Shown: positions 22,464-34,803 of the stretch, in pieces
How positions within the stretch are numbered: the stretch's first letter is position 1
How the letters are laid out: every line of letters starts with the position of its first letter
NCBI RefSeq assembly: GCF_016801865.2
Contig: NC_068938.1
Location: 181,521,948-181,585,947 of the forward strand
DNA from: Culex pipiens pallens
Taxonomy: Eukaryota > Arthropoda > Insecta > Diptera > Culicidae
Reading direction: 5' to 3'
Length of the DNA: 64,000 nucleotides
The notes under the pieces: model-generated
Database searches by the model: none
Seen by the model: only the letters and a program-made list of their open reading frames with translations
Told to the model about the DNA's origin: nothing
Translations under genes and position numbers: made by a program

Positions 22464-23687
22464 ATGTCCTGGGACACGATCGTACCGCGCATCCCGCACG
22501 TCTTCGACGCCATCTTTGGCCATCTGGACCTGCAAGATCGTCTCAGCGCAGCATCCACGTGCCGTCAGTGGGAAGCGGTCGTTTTCGGACCGTCCTCACG
22601 GTTCGCGGAGGACATTGCCCTGAACGTGACGTACGACCGGTATTCTACGCCGAGCAACCGCAGCTACCAAAGTGTCACCGTGAAGCCTTGGATCTGGGGC
22701 AGGAGGAAGTTCCAGCTTTCGTTGCGGGTGCTGGAGACCATGAACGGGGCGTGTCCCATTCGGTGGGCCAGGTTCGATGGGCGCTTTGCCGATTGGAACA
22801 TCAGACCGAGTGAACTGATTGCTTATGGGAAGATTTTTGGTAATTTGCAAGTGCTTGAGCTCACGTTGACGCTGAAGACCTTCTGGGATGAAGGTTGGGA
22901 TCAGACGTTCGGGAATTTGAGTGGGTTGAGCGTGGTGAAGCTGACCGGGGGCCACGGACGGGTTATGAGTTCGGTACGAACTTACTGTCGAGGATTGAAA
23001 AAGCTAACGCTACTTCAGTTTGCCCTGACGAAGCCACTCGGAGAACTGTTGGACTTTCCAGAACTGGAAGAGTTGGTGATCGAAGATTTGGACGTTTCTC
23101 CGAGTAGCCTGGAACTTCAATCGGGAGAATCTCAACTGGTCTACAACAACCTCAAGCATCTGACCTTTGTGATCAGTTATTGTGCCTCATTTGTCCATTT
23201 GGCAAGGCTTGCAACCACGATCAAGGCACCGGAACTTCAATCAGCTCGGTTGTCCGAAATTCTGTACCGTTTTGTTCGCATCGAAGCCGGTGGAAATTTC
23301 CATGACCTTACCCTGAACGTGACGTCCTACTCGCCATCGGATTTCACGCCAAGCATCATCTTCCGGAACGATTTGTCCACGGTGACCAGAGTGACCATCG
23401 AGGCCTTCAGCATGAAGGGATACGTCGACACCGTTATGGGTTGGGTCAAGGATTATTGCGGTAATGTGAGAGATCTAGTATTTGAGCAGGAACCCAGCCC
23501 ACAAATTCATCAGCAGATTACCGACTATGCAGTTCAAGAGATGGCAACGATGCCGAACATTGTCTACAATGCAAATGAATTTCAGAAAAGTTGCTTTTCG
23601 CTGGAGCGAAGGGCAGCAAGAATGGTTCTAAGTAACAACCCAAATCTCAATAATTTCCCGGTGAATCCAAATTTTAACTGGAATTGA
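22464..23687 (+). CDS. F-box protein (FBXL-like), single exon
   Basis: 407 aa. Residues ~7-45 match an F-box (pattern P..F..IF.HLDL.DRLSAASTCR.W, with CR-x-W at 33-36). This motif recruits Skp1 in SCF ubiquitin ligases. The remainder (~100-390) has irregular leucine-rich segments such as LQVLELTLTL, LKKLTLLQF and LEELVIEDLDV. This suggests a divergent LRR substrate-binding domain as in FBXL proteins. The start is the first ATG in the frame; the open frame continues upstream only via a TTG. There are no introns, and GC is clearly higher than in the surroundings. Mosquito genomes hold many intronless F-box/LRR paralogues, so retro-origin is possible. The substrate is unknown. The upstream MITE ends 177 bp away, so the promoter is short or MITE-derived. 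Confidence 0.88.
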   Translation: MSWDTIVPRIPHVFDAIFGHLDLQDRLSAASTCRQWEAVVFGPSSRFAEDIALNVTYDRYSTPSNRSYQSVTVKPWIWGRRKFQLSLRVLETMNGACPIRWARFDGRFADWNIRPSELIAYGKIFGNLQVLELTLTLKTFWDEGWDQTFGNLSGLSVVKLTGGHGRVMSSVRTYCRGLKKLTLLQFALTKPLGELLDFPELEELVIEDLDVSPSSLELQSGESQLVYNNLKHLTFVISYCASFVHLARLATTIKAPELQSARLSEILYRFVRIEAGGNFHDLTLNVTSYSPSDFTPSIIFRNDLSTVTRVTIEAFSMKGYVDTVMGWVKDYCGNVRDLVFEQEPSPQIHQQITDYAVQEMATMPNIVYNANEFQKSCFSLERRAARMVLSNNPNLNNFPVNPNFNWN

Positions 23688-23763
23688 TTTGTAATTTTGC
23701 AATGCTTATGTTAAAATATCGCTTTATTTTTGAATGATCAAAATTTACCATAATTTCATTATG

Positions 23764-23769
23764 AATAAA
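23764..23769 (+). terminator. poly(A) signal AATAAA of F-box gene
   Basis: AATAAA lies 77 nt past the stop codon, supporting an independent transcript. Confidence 0.6.
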
Positions 23770-24143
23770 GAGCCAAGAGAAGGTAATTGAAACAAAAAAA
23801 AAATCAAATCAGGACTGTAATTGACTGTAACTGTCCCAAGATTGAATAGAACAAATTCTTAACCCTCTAAAACCCAACTCCGTCTCTATAAAATCTTTTT
23901 TCTCCAAAAAATCTTTGTCAAGCAATGGAAAATTTTAGAAATATTTAGGGTTGGAAGTTTTGCTTGTTTTATGTGATTATACAAATGTTTTTAATTTTTT
24001 TTTCTGGGACCAACTTTGGCTTTGGTAAAATTTTCTATATTTCATGTAAGTTTGCAGTAACGTTTTTTTACATTTAAGATGATATGGCAGAAAATATGAT
24101 GAAAAAGCAGAAAAATAAAAAATCATTGTAGAAAGGCAATAGG

Positions 24144-25467
24144 TAGGCTTAGTGATTTTTCACGCTTGAAAATTTCACGGGAAACTTAATTTCAAAACAC
24201 CAAGTTTCACGGAAATTTCGCGGAACGTGAAAAACATTAAAAATCTTATGTTAAACTTACGGAAACTACTCTTTATGCTTTATCATATATTATTTTTCAA
24301 TAAACTAAAAAAAATCTTAACCTAAATTGAACGCGACACAATTTTTTTTGAGTTTTTGCTGATTTGCTACTATTTATCTTTGTAAATTTAATTGAATTTC
24401 ATATCAAAGCCAAATTTACCAAAACAATTTAACTATTAAAACTTTAACTATTTTGCGTCATTTTGCCCAGTAAAAATATGTTTTGGCTTTTCATGTTACT
24501 TTTCAAAAACTAAATTAAAAATCAATAGGCAAAAATAATATTATCGGTAACGAAATCTAAAAAATATGTTTAAAATCAAAAACAAAAATACTTCCACGGG
24601 AACCACCCAAATTATCAAATATCATGAAAATCAGACAGGACTCAGAAAACAATTTGAATGTTCTTAAAAGGTGACTTTAAAGATAAAAAAAACTTTTTAT
24701 ATAATCTTTAATAAACTAAATTGAATCTTTTAATTTCTTTTGAAGTTATACCTTTTGAATGTTAAATTAAATTAAAATTTTAAATCGTTATCACGGCAAA
24801 TGAAAATATATTGTAAATTCAGTTAGTTTTCCAAGAATCTATATATATAAAAAATTTCGACGGTTTTGTTCGAACGCGAATCAGTTCAATACGGAGCGTC
24901 GGATCGAGGTGCTCTTTGTTGCGTTGGGTTCGTATGAGTCCAAGGAAGGTTCTTACGCCAAAAAGTTACAACTTTGACCACTCCGGAATCGATTCCGGAA
25001 AATCTGCAGATTGTATGGGAAAAGTTACGTAAAATCAAGTTTTGATCACAGGAGGCTGAATAAGCAAAAAAGTTAAAAACGTCAACAAACGAAAAGGCAG
25101 AACGAAGTTTGTCGGGTAAGGCTTGTAATTGATAAACTATTATTTAGAGCATAAAAAAAAAAATCTTAAAAATATATCGCAATATACTTGTTCAGTCCAT
25201 TTTAACAAGTTTTGGTTGAAAAAGACAAAATTTATAAAAAAATAAATCCTAAGATTTTTTTTCTTTAACTGATTTTTTTTAACATCACTTAAGTATTCGC
25301 AGCAAATTATGTATCAATTTCATGTTAATGTATCTTTTGGTAACCATTCTTGAAATGTCTCATATCACATCATTAAAGAATTTATGCAAGTTGATAAATA
25401 TACCGAAAATATTCAAATTTCACGAATTTCACACTGTCCGCGAAATCGTGAAAATTCACTAACCCTA
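24144..25467. mobile_element. hAT-like element with 8-bp TSD
   Basis: The left end is TAGGCTTAGTGATTTTTCACG and the right end its near-complement CGTGAAAATTCACTAACCCTA, flanked by GCAATAGG (24136-24143, 25468-25475). 'Tttcacg' motifs recur subterminally. Non-coding. A Helitron-type element is nested at 24838-25126. Confidence 0.85.
24838..25126 (+). mobile_element. non-autonomous Helitron (HINE-like)
   Basis: Starts TCTATATATATAAAA, the common insect Helitron 5' end. Ends 'gaagtttgtcgggtaaggcttgt', close to the insect Helitron 3' end that normally finishes in CTAGT. An imperfect hairpin (GCAGAAC...GTTTGTC) lies just before the end. It sits between A and A/T bases with no TSD, as expected for rolling-circle insertion. 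289 bp, no Rep/helicase. Confidence 0.65.
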
Positions 25468-25639
25468 GCAATAGGTAATGATAGCAGGTAGGTAGTAGAA
25501 TAAAATAAATACTATCAAAAACAAACATAACCTAAACAAGATAAAACCAAATAAAAATACTAACAGTCAAACAATTAAAACATCAAACTACCAAAACATT
25601 TTTTTGTAGAACACAAGTTGCTCAAAATGAACTTTTCAT

Positions 25640-26093
25640 CACCGAAAAAATTAGAAAAAAAATTGGGCATTATTTTCCTAGTTTGATTTTGCTTTTTTCG
25701 TAAAATTGCGATAACTCGTGATGATTAAAAGCAAACCCCTTATGTTTATAAATCTTTTTTTTTTTGTAATTGTCTGCTCTACAACTTTGTAGAACATTGT
25801 TACACTCTAAAAATTACCCTGCAAAGTTATTTAAAATTGATTTTTTTTGTTCTGGATGAAAAAAATTAACCCTTCTGGGTTAATGTAGATTCGTAAAGCA
25901 CATTAAATTTTCCATAAAATAACATAATTTTTTTATAGTTGAGTAACGGAAAATAACAGAGTTTTTAAATATTATTCAGTGTTTTTGCGATGAAAAAACG
26001 TTTTTTTCGGAATTTTGAGTACGCCATCAAATCGGGCCGCCCCTCCGTCACGAGATATCAAAAAAAAAGTGTGAGTTGACGGAGAATGACCCA
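25640..26093. mobile_element. half copy of fold-back family B
   Basis: Matches the right arm of 48421-49771, with deletions: 'gcgataactcgtgat', 'ctgctctacaactttgtagaacattgttacac', 'ccctccgtcacgagatatcaaaaa' and an end 'gtgtgagttgacggagaatgaccc'. It is joined directly to family A sequence at ~26094. Confidence 0.65.
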
Positions 26094-26437
26094 TTTATTA
26101 AATTGTTTTCGAAAAGATCGGAAAATTTCACGAATGTTATATATTTTAACATTGAAAGTCGGACCATAAGTTGCTGAGATATCGACATTAGAAAATGGTG
26201 GGTTGTTTGGGTGACACTTAGAAAACATCAATTTTCATGTTTTTAAACCTTTGCATGGCATTATCTGAGCATCTAAAGGTCGTATCAACAAAGTTCAAAA
26301 AGCAAAATATAGAGAATTTCCTCAGCTTTTCAAAAAAATTTTTTTCAATAGTGGACAAAAATGGGCACTAATTAAAAAAAATAACAACTGCGACTATTTT
26401 CAAAAAGTTACCTTAAAATGGCTATAACTTGAAAATG

Positions 26438-26443
<6 letters not shown>

Positions 26444-26471
<28 letters not shown>

Positions 26472-27256
26472 GTCCAATCCAATACCCGCTGGCCGGCAGC
26501 GAAATTATGGGAAAGTATAGTTTGTATCAGACTTGGGTTGAGCTGATACAGCTTATCTCAGTCCCGGGTATTAGGTGGTGACAGCCCTCGCGCTGCTTCC
26601 AATGACCCATTTCAGAATGGCAGAGATCCTAGCGGCCCAATTCCGAGGTCATTGAGCATTGTCTGGCCCCGCCTAAACATAGTACAAGAACCAGACGGGT
26701 CCTCGACCTATCTTTAAACTTCCAATCCCATCAGGCAAAACAGGGATCAGTGCGTATTTAATGATTGTTGAAAAGTAGGCAAAATGTGAAAATTTCAGTT
26801 TGGATAGATCTCACCAAGTTTCTGATTTCTGGTAGTCCTAAGCACCCGGGAGTTGTCCCATATTTAGGCCGCTTGAGCGCTGCTTGATGACACTTCCGAA
26901 AATATTTCTTGGCAAACTGCTTTTATTTCTTTCGCACTATTTGATTTTTTAACTAGTTGAATACCACCCTTAGAACGAGCTAGCCCACATCACACTAATA
27001 CTACTGCAAGAGCGAAGCCGCTGCGATGAACTGTCAAACCCTTGACCAAGTGGCGTTGAAAACAAAAATCGCGAACAAACTGTCCAAATTCCCAAAATTT
27101 CAGGAAATCTTCACTTTCCACATGAAATCTACACATTGTATAATCTTTTCACTACTTTTCACGCGATTTACTATAAAAACTACCGACTAAATAATTCAAA
27201 TTCCGCGGACCACACACCGCCAGCCTCTGCTCTCGATGGCAGGGCTGCCAACCTCC
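26444..27256 (-). mobile_element. internally deleted non-LTR retrotransposon with (CA)n tail
   Basis: Flanked by 23-bp direct repeats differing at one base (26421-26443, 27257-27279). Read on the minus strand it begins GGAGGTTGGCAGCCCTGCC and ends in a (CA)n run (plus strand (TG)n, 26444-26471). A long TSD plus a microsatellite tail fits target-primed reverse transcription. At 0.8 kb with no reverse transcriptase it keeps only terminal UTR-like sequence. The clade is uncertain. Confidence 0.65.
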
Positions 27257-27485
27257 GCTATAACTTGAAAACGGTGCAGTTTATCAAAATTTCACCTAAG
27301 TACTTTTTGATTGCAAATGCGATTTTACATCGGAAAATAAAGTTGAGAAATTGTTGCGACCAATATTTCGATTTTTTGAAAAATCACTATTGATTCAAAA
27401 ATGCATAACTCGTTCAACGATTTTTTGCACAACCTGGAAATTTCTGAAAAGTTGGCAAAAAAGGCATCAAGTCTACTAAAACATA

Positions 27486-28966
27486 GCATAGCATAGCATT
27501 GGTGTCTACCCGTAGCTGCTACTTCGTTATTGACCAGGACCCCCAAAAATTGCTCCGTGGACCACAGATGAAAAGTAGGAACCAATCATCACCCCTTCGC
27601 AATTTTCAAAGGTCCCTATCATGCTGATCAATACCGACGCCGGCCACGACCAGTGGTAAGACACGGGGAAGTGGATGGGAATGTTAGTCCGATACTTGAG
27701 TGATGGGACCGCCAAATCGACTGCGTCTCCGACAAAGTATCACATGAGTTTTGAGGGGTTAGTAAGATGGGTATGAGGTCAGGATTCACTGTGGTAGGTG
27801 ATGCGACCATAAGCAATTTGTTTATCTGTTGAAATTTTAAAAATCTTAGGCAGCCGGCTGCGGAAAGATACACAATCATTGATTTAGAAATAGTTTTAAT
27901 TCGAACGCGGCGCCAAATCATCATTCAATCCCCCGTCGGCGTGCCTTCCGAGCAACGACGCTGTGAGAAGGGCTCTTCCATTTACTATTTAAGAAATATA
28001 TTAAATTGTATTTTCTGTGGTTTCCAAATGATTTATATCAAAACTTTATAGTGAGGTTTGCAATGATTTCATCGTGTTGCAGGATTTTATGACGAAATGA
28101 TCCGAAAATAGTAATCTACGCGACCGACAGAATTGCGAAAAATAGGAACTGAAAGTTTTCGTTTCGAGCAGTTATTAATAAAGTGACACTATCACGAATG
28201 GTGCATTTTTAAGCCGAAGTCGTTATAGGTAGTTATATCTTTTACGTTATATTTATAATTATCGGAAAAATTAAAATCAGAGTAAGAGGAGAACGAATCC
28301 GTAAAAACGACGCATGAACTCGAGTTAGACATTCTCGTTTAACGACCGGTATATTATTTTTTTTACGCGACTTGAAAGAAGGAAAGAAGAAAAAGAAAAG
28401 GGAAAGTGGGGAAAAATATGTAAAATATAAGATACATACATACAAAACGGCTAACATCCCTCTTCCTGCCACAAACACAAACACAACATAAAACAGAACG
28501 CTCTCACCCGGGTCACGGCCTAGCATGTAGTTGTCTCTCGATCGCTGCCGCTCCACCCCACCGAGCGACGGGGTGGCACAGAATCGCCGTCCAGCACCTC
28601 CCACCCTCTCGCTGATCAGCCGCATCCTTCTCGTGCTGCTAGCAACGCAGTTGCAGTTGCTAACTGCAGTCCACTTCGGCCACCCCAATCACTGCACACC
28701 AATACGACCAGAACGGCGCGCGCCGTAAGAGGCACTCACTATCCCTCTCTTCTCAACCCTTACCTCAATTTGAAATATCATTGACAAACTTCTCCAGCAT
28801 CAATCCTTTCCTGCTCAGATGGTAGCGGGGAAAGCAAGCAGTGGATCTGCTCTCTACTCTTCAGAAGCCCGCTGCTTAAACAAGACTTTCGTTCGATCGT
28901 GGTGATGAGCGCTGTTGCAAATTTTCCTCTTCCTTGTCCCTCCCCGTTCCACACTCACATACCCTC
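27486..28966 (-). mobile_element. internally deleted non-LTR retrotransposon with ATGCT tail
   Basis: Flanked by a perfect 26-bp TSD (27460-27485, 28967-28992). On the minus strand it starts GAGGGTATGTGAGTG, has a GC-rich 5'-UTR-like stretch (28500-28960) and ends in (ATGCT)n. A residual 98-codon minus frame (27628-27924) may be the remnant C-terminus of an ORF. No reverse transcriptase or endonuclease is present. Intact LINEs are several kb, so the middle has been lost. Confidence 0.75.
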
Positions 28967-29235
28967 AAAGGCATCAAGTCTACTAAAACATATCAGAAAT
29001 TGCCGAAGATACCAAATCGATCAAAAAATCCTCCAAAAGATACAGATTTTTTTTTTATTTTCATATATCATTTTAGTATGGGCAGCTGCCAAATTTGTAT
29101 GGGAAATTAAATGGACAAAATTATGATGCAAAATAGCTTCGTTGAGCATAGCAAAGGCATCAAAAAAGTTTCAGCTGGATTAAAAAAATACAAAAATTAA
29201 AATTAAAAAATTACCGATTTCGTAAAGAATTGCTC

Positions 29236-30160
29236 ATGTATTATCTCGTTTCGCAATTTTTATTATTATTCACTATGATTCAAATCAATTTAATGCATCT
29301 TCTTGCCATCCATTTTTCCTTCAGTACAAACTATAATCATTCATCTCACCAGGAATACCCTTACCACCACTTCGACCAACTTATTTCCAAACGCCTCCCA
29401 CGTGTTTCCAGCCATCCATCTATCCCATTTAATTAGATCTCAAGCCGCGCTCGCGGTTCCCTTAATGCGAACTGTCACTTATCGCACCGACACACCACCG
29501 TACACGTGTGAGTATGTGTGTGTGCTTTGTAGGTGTACCTGTACCAGGTAGACACAAACCTTCACACATGTAATGACACCTTGTTACACACCTTATTCTA
29601 GGAGAGCAACTTGATTTGGTTGATTTTCAAAAGGTTGTAATTTTAAGGTTTATTTTGTTTAATTTATTTAGTTTTAACGTGTGTAGAATTTCATTTTTTA
29701 AATGTGCATAAGACTTTTCTAAAAGCTATTCCCCTTTCTTGCAAGACAATACAGCAGCATCCTGCTGAAGCAGCTCATCGCTCGAACGACGACGTCAACG
29801 GGAAAACCAAACCAAAGTGCTGTCTCGGGAGGATACAAACCTCTTCGCCACGGCTCGTTGCACACCACCCACAGCTTCCGGATTTTCGTGGCAATCTTTT
29901 GTGGAGCTCCTCACACACACACTCTCATACACGACGACTCCCAGACAGGAATTTCGCACAAAAGTTGCTTCCCATCGGAAGCTTGCTCGCGTCTTGGTGA
30001 AAGGTATTGTGTGGCGTCTCGAAACAAGTGCCACGACACCCAACAAAAGAGAAGAGGATATCGCTGGTACCACCCCAGAACCACCGCCGACAACGCTCCG
30101 GGGCCCCCGGAATCCTCGGCATGTCACCCACACAGACTGCTGTGTTGATTGTTGCGCTGA
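29236..30160. other. non-coding DNA, apparently single-copy
   Basis: 29236-29600 contains CA-rich stretches. 29700-30160 is GC-richer, with overlapping open frames in most frames and no domain, which argues against any being real. Confidence 0.35.
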
Positions 30161-30175
30161 CGGAGGCTGTTTTCC

Positions 30176-30342
30176 CGGCCTGCTGTGAGCCTACCCCGAA
30201 AAAGGGAGAACGTGACCTTCTCAAGAAGAAAAAATGTTGCTCCCACTGGGATTCGAACCCGGGCGCGCTGGTTGGAACCCACGCGCGAACCCACTGCGCC
30301 GTCGCAGCGTTCGACCTAAAAGCCGGTGCAAGTACTTTCTCT
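30176..30342 (-). mobile_element. tRNA-derived SINE
   Basis: On the minus strand an A-box-like GGCGCAGTGGG precedes a perfect B-box GGTTCGAATCC (plus 'gggattcgaaccc', 30247-30259), then a body ending near 'gtgagcctaccccg'. GTTTTCCC occurs on both sides and may be the TSD. This is typical of mosquito tRNA-SINEs. Exact limits are uncertain. Confidence 0.5.
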
Positions 30343-31533
30343 TGTTTTCCCCTGCGGGGACGACGTGTGTGGTGGTGGATGTGGTTGGTGTCATGGAACA
30401 CGCTTTCAGATTCAACCTAACCTGCAAAATACCGAGGAGCAAACTCGGTTTCGAGAACATGTGCTCGACGTGTTTTCTTCCTTGCGAGTTTTATGCCAGC
30501 AAAAAGAAAAAAATAGAAAGTTGCTGTTGAGCACGCTTCGACGATATGGTTATGGTTACAGTTTTAAGATTTATTAAAATAGTTTTAAAATTGAAAATTT
30601 CACACACACGCAGACAAATTTCTTGTTGCACAAGATTGTGCTCCTCGCGCGCAGAGTGTCCTTTATTATCTTCACCCAGGAAGAAGGGAGCAGGCAGCAA
30701 GCAAAAAGAAGTTCCTCGAGGCAACAACCGGAAACTTTTTGGAAGAAAGTGTGTCAACGAGTGAGGGTTTGAGTGCGGGGGTGGCTTTGTTCGGTTCAAT
30801 AAATAATAAGCACATTGCCAATATATCTTCCGTGAGGAGCAAACGTGCGGAAATATTTCTGGGAGTGGGTGTGTGTGTGTGATTGGCAAATAATGCTTGT
30901 ACTAAGGAGAAAAGTAGTAGAAGTGTAGAGCTGGGAAATCCATCCAGATCGACCAGATTCAATTTTCAGCTATTGAGCGCAATTGAATACGTGCGTTCGG
31001 AGAAAAAGATTACTTATTGTTCGCAGTGTACGAATACTATATTTGAGTGGGAGAAACCGTGCGTGTGTTAAGATGAAAGTTGATTTCAATCAAATTTGTT
31101 GGTATTTTCAAAAATAGTTTAATACACCAATAATATAGTATTTAAAACAGCCTAAATCTGAATCTTTCCACTTATATTTGAAAAATGTATCTGGAAGTCT
31201 GGAATCTGGAATTATGTTGAATAAAACTTTTTAAACTGAAAAATATAAACTCGTCAAAAAGAAAATTCCTAACCGCCCTCCACCCCATCCCAAAAAGTTC
31301 TAATGATTAGATGCCCCGGAAATGTTCAATGATTCAGGACCACCCTTGTCACCAAACCAATAAAAACACGATTTTATTAATTTTGGCTATGAAGCTCCAA
31401 GAACAAATTTAAGCCAAATCGGAACACTTTTAATTTGGATCCAGCTGGTTTGACGTGGATTTTTTGTATAAATTAATCTGAAATTGTCTAAAAATATTTC
31501 TATTCAGTAGTTTTTATATAATGCAGATAAATA
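30343..31533. other. non-coding DNA, apparently single-copy
   Basis: Moderate GC to ~31080, AT-rich after that. No recognised protein domain in any frame and no TIR ends. Confidence 0.35.
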
Positions 31534-31535
31534 TA

Positions 31536-32602
31536 CCGTAAACTGGGTGAGATTGGAAGCTGTGGTGACTTTGATACCATCTTGTTTTTTTGGAAGCAAA
31601 ATGAAATATACAAAATAAATACAGACGGAATGGTATGAAACTATAATGAATTTGGTAAAGAAGTGCTGACTTAGTTTCCGTCCTTTTCAATCTTCTTCTA
31701 AGACACTAGTCATCTATCCACCTATCAGTTTCATTTCTTTCTTCTAATTTGTGAGTTTAATTTCACCGAAAACTACCGATAAAGCCCGTAAATTTTTGGT
31801 AAAGAAGTGTTCAAAAAACCTCATTAAATAGTTTTCCACAAATCTGAAATATTTTAATATTTGTCTTTTTTCTCAATAAAAATGAGTTCAAATTGGAAAA
31901 CGATTTGCATTATCCGATTTTTGTCAATTTTAAACTATAACAATATCTTATGAATTTTGATCAAACTTGGAACTTTTTATATAGGGGAACTATGCCCTTT
32001 CTCAGCCTATTTCTATTATCGGCCTATCAGTACTTTGATAATGAATTACAGCTTTCATAAAGTGTTTTTGACTGTTCCAAAGTAATAAATAGCTCAAATA
32101 AAAGTGAGCAAGCAACTCTTCATTGTTGATACACCTGAAAATATTGATTTAATAGCGGAAAACGGCAAAAGTGATGAGAATTGGTCGAACGGCTTAGAGT
32201 GCTTAAAACGGGTAGATTTCCCCTACTTAACTTAATTTAACTACAGATAATTAAAATTAGATAAACTCGGTTAAACATACATTTAATTGTGAATTTTCTA
32301 AATAAAACCTCAATAGTAAGCTTACTAAAGGTCAATATAACGCTATTAATTCAATTTGCAAACTTTTAGGCAGATATTTTCAAAAAACACAGTGAATATC
32401 ATTGTGTCAAACACTAATATATTTTCTACGAAACTTTTTTTTTGAAAAAAAAAAACTTCTTTGAAAAAATAACGTTAATGGGCATTGTTTGGCCTACCCC
32501 AGAACTTGTTTTTAAAAATATAAATCTTGAGATAAGTCTTACTCTGTCAATTATATTTGAGAAATAATTTGAAATCTTATCAATGTCACCCCAGTTTACG
32601 AT
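31536..32602. mobile_element. Tc1/mariner-type MITE, relative of 1294-2223
   Basis: Starts CCGTAAACTGGGTGAG and ends GTCACCCCAGTTTACGA, flanked by TA (31534-31535, 32603-32604). Shares 'ggtgactttgata' and 'tgggcattgtttggcctaccccag' phrases with the 1294-2223 copy. Contains a smaller MITE at 31984-32223. Confidence 0.75.
31984..32223. mobile_element. 240-bp MITE nested in 31536-32602
   Basis: Starts GGGGAACTATGCCC and ends GGGTAGATTTCCCC, with TA on both sides (31982-31983, 32224-32225). No coding capacity. Confidence 0.65.
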
Positions 32603-33220
32603 AATAAAAACGAACACTCAAACAGCTTTAAATTTGACTGGGCAAATTTAGCTGTTTTAATGTAATTTTGCCGCAAATGACATACATCAAGAAGTAAATT
32701 AACGCCTTTTTTAAATACTATTACATATAACTTCTTATAAGGTGTCATAAAATGCCCAATTTGTTAAAAAAAGTTTCTTAACCCACCATTAGGTGGTTGG
32801 TGCCTTCCTCACATTTACAAAGTAATAATGAAAATAAGTTTATGAAAAAAACATATACCTGATACAGACTTTTCCAGAAAACATGCAGACTCTCATTTGA
32901 AGCAATGTGGCAACCGGGCGTTTCGCATCTGGCGCGACTCTCGCACGTAAACAAAAAGACCCGGCCTTTTGAGGTTATGCAAAAAATCACCCTTTTTTGT
33001 AGGTAGAAAAAAAATACTTTACTAAACAAAATAAATTTTAATAGGGTCTTATGGGACCCCAAAACGAATCGAATAAGGCTGACCCGGCCAAAATCGGTTC
33101 AGCCAGTTCTGAGAAAATCGTGTGGAAAAAAAATCATGTTTACACACATCCCCACAGACATTTGCTCAGAATTTGATTCTGAGTCGATATGTATACATGA
33201 AGGTATATCTATAAGGTATA

Positions 33221-34803
33221 GGGTATTTTAACCATTAGTGGACCCTCTAGTAGAGCCGAAGCACATTTTTCACAAATTTTCAATATTTTAAGCACTTTTT
33301 CATAACCCTTTGTACAAAACAATGAAAACTGAAGTCTTTTGAACAATTTTGACTATTTGTTTCATCAGTTTATTTGTTTTTGAGCAGAAAAATAGCCATT
33401 TGAAAAAAAAGTTTTTTTTCCTGTTATGGACCCCCTTTTCTTAAAGTGGACCCGGGTCCATAATCCGATTGTGGACCCGGGTCCACTATAGGCAAACTGT
33501 TATTTTTTTACCAAATTTAACCGATATTTGATGTTTTGAAGCATGGTTCAGGTCTAATGATAGATATAATGAATAAAAGATGGATTTTGCTCACTTTTCA
33601 TTATAAACAAATATGTTTTGTTAACAAATTTGGCTTCAAACAACAAAAAAATCAAACAGACATTTAAACTCATTTATTTCCGAAAAAGATCAGACAAAAC
33701 GTTTCAAAAACCACTGTAAACATAAAATAATTAAAAAAAAGTAATTTTGATGCAAATTTTTCCATATTAATTACATAAATGATTGACCGAAACTAAACAA
33801 TTGATTTGTTTACAGTTGCTGATAAAACCACGCATGTTTATTTAAAAAAAATGTTTTGTTCTTGATTTATTATTATGAAATATCATTTCAAACTGCAATT
33901 ATGATGCTTCAGTTAAGTATAATTGACTATACTGCCCATGATCGCATAAATGTCCCATATGCATTTTCTTCGTTTTTGAGTTATTGATGCAGTTTGGTTC
34001 TAAATCGTGTCCTCTTTCAGAAAAGCCTATAACATCCAGAACTTTGTTCTAGAAATCAGGAGGAAATCCAGTTTTTGCGCAAAAACTTAACACGTAGCCT
34101 CATGCGTGGGACAAACTTCACATGCGTTTTTCTCAGCTTGCTGTTTTTGCATATGGGACATTTATGCGAACATGGGCAGTATAGCTTTGATTAATTATAT
34201 TTTTTTACGGCTACAGCATTTTTGGTACTTTTAACATGAAACAGCTATATTTATACTCATCATTGAAAAAAAATATGCGTTTAGGTTGATAACAACAAGC
34301 ATTCATTGTATATTTAAGAGAAACTTATGGTTAAATACACAGTTTTCTTCATTTTTGAAGGTTTAATTAACAGGGGTCCACTTTTGGAAAAGTTTGGATT
34401 TTCGTTGTCCTATATTAGACCCCCCTAATTTTTGCTCGAAAATGAGCAGTTCTTCGCTTTATTTTAGTAAAGTTCCTTAAACTTACATTATTTCGACTTG
34501 CTGAAGTTAAATAATCAGTCAAAAAATGATTGTATAGATAATTCAATCATAAAATATAAATGCAGTTTTGTTGTGAAAATGCTAGTGGCCATTGCTGATT
34601 TCAGATGTCAAACTCAAAACACTTATTTTGGTGAAAAGGACAATTCAATATCAGTCAACATTTATTTAAATGATGCTGAACATGCCAAATAAATGATTTG
34701 TAGACAACAATACGCTTGAAATTGTGATTTTATTGAATTTTTCATCAAAAACCCTTCGGAGGGTCCACTATAGGAAAGGGGTCCACTAATGGATAACGTA
34801 CCC
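33221..34803. mobile_element. MITE with GGGTA...TTAGTGGACC ends, TA TSD
   Basis: Left GGGTATTTTAACCATTAG, right CTAATGGATAACGTACCC, flanked by TA (33219-33220, 34804-34805). 'Gtggacccgggtccac'-type palindromes occur at 33455-33495 and subterminally. It is inserted in the 32801-34865 element and itself hosts 33930-34181. Confidence 0.75.
33930..34181. mobile_element. 252-bp MITE, third level of nesting
   Basis: Starts TACTGCCCATGATCGCATAA and ends with the near-complement ATGCGAACATGGGCAGTA, with TA on each side (33928-33929, 34182-34183). 'Tgtcccatatgca' and 'tgcatatgggaca' extend the TIR to ~35 bp. Confidence 0.75.

Larger units (their letters stand above)
26094..29235. mobile_element. family A fold-back arm split by two retrotransposons
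   Basis: Family A arm sequence is present at 26094-26443, 27257-27485 and 28967-29235, ending with the terminus AAGAATTGCTC. Removing the two insertions and one copy of each TSD gives a continuous arm matching 44178-46106. Confidence 0.75.

Noticed and set aside
29795..30420. Cluster of overlapping frames around 30 kb
   Set aside because: Nearly every frame is open in this GC-richer stretch and part of it is a tRNA-derived SINE. None has a domain.
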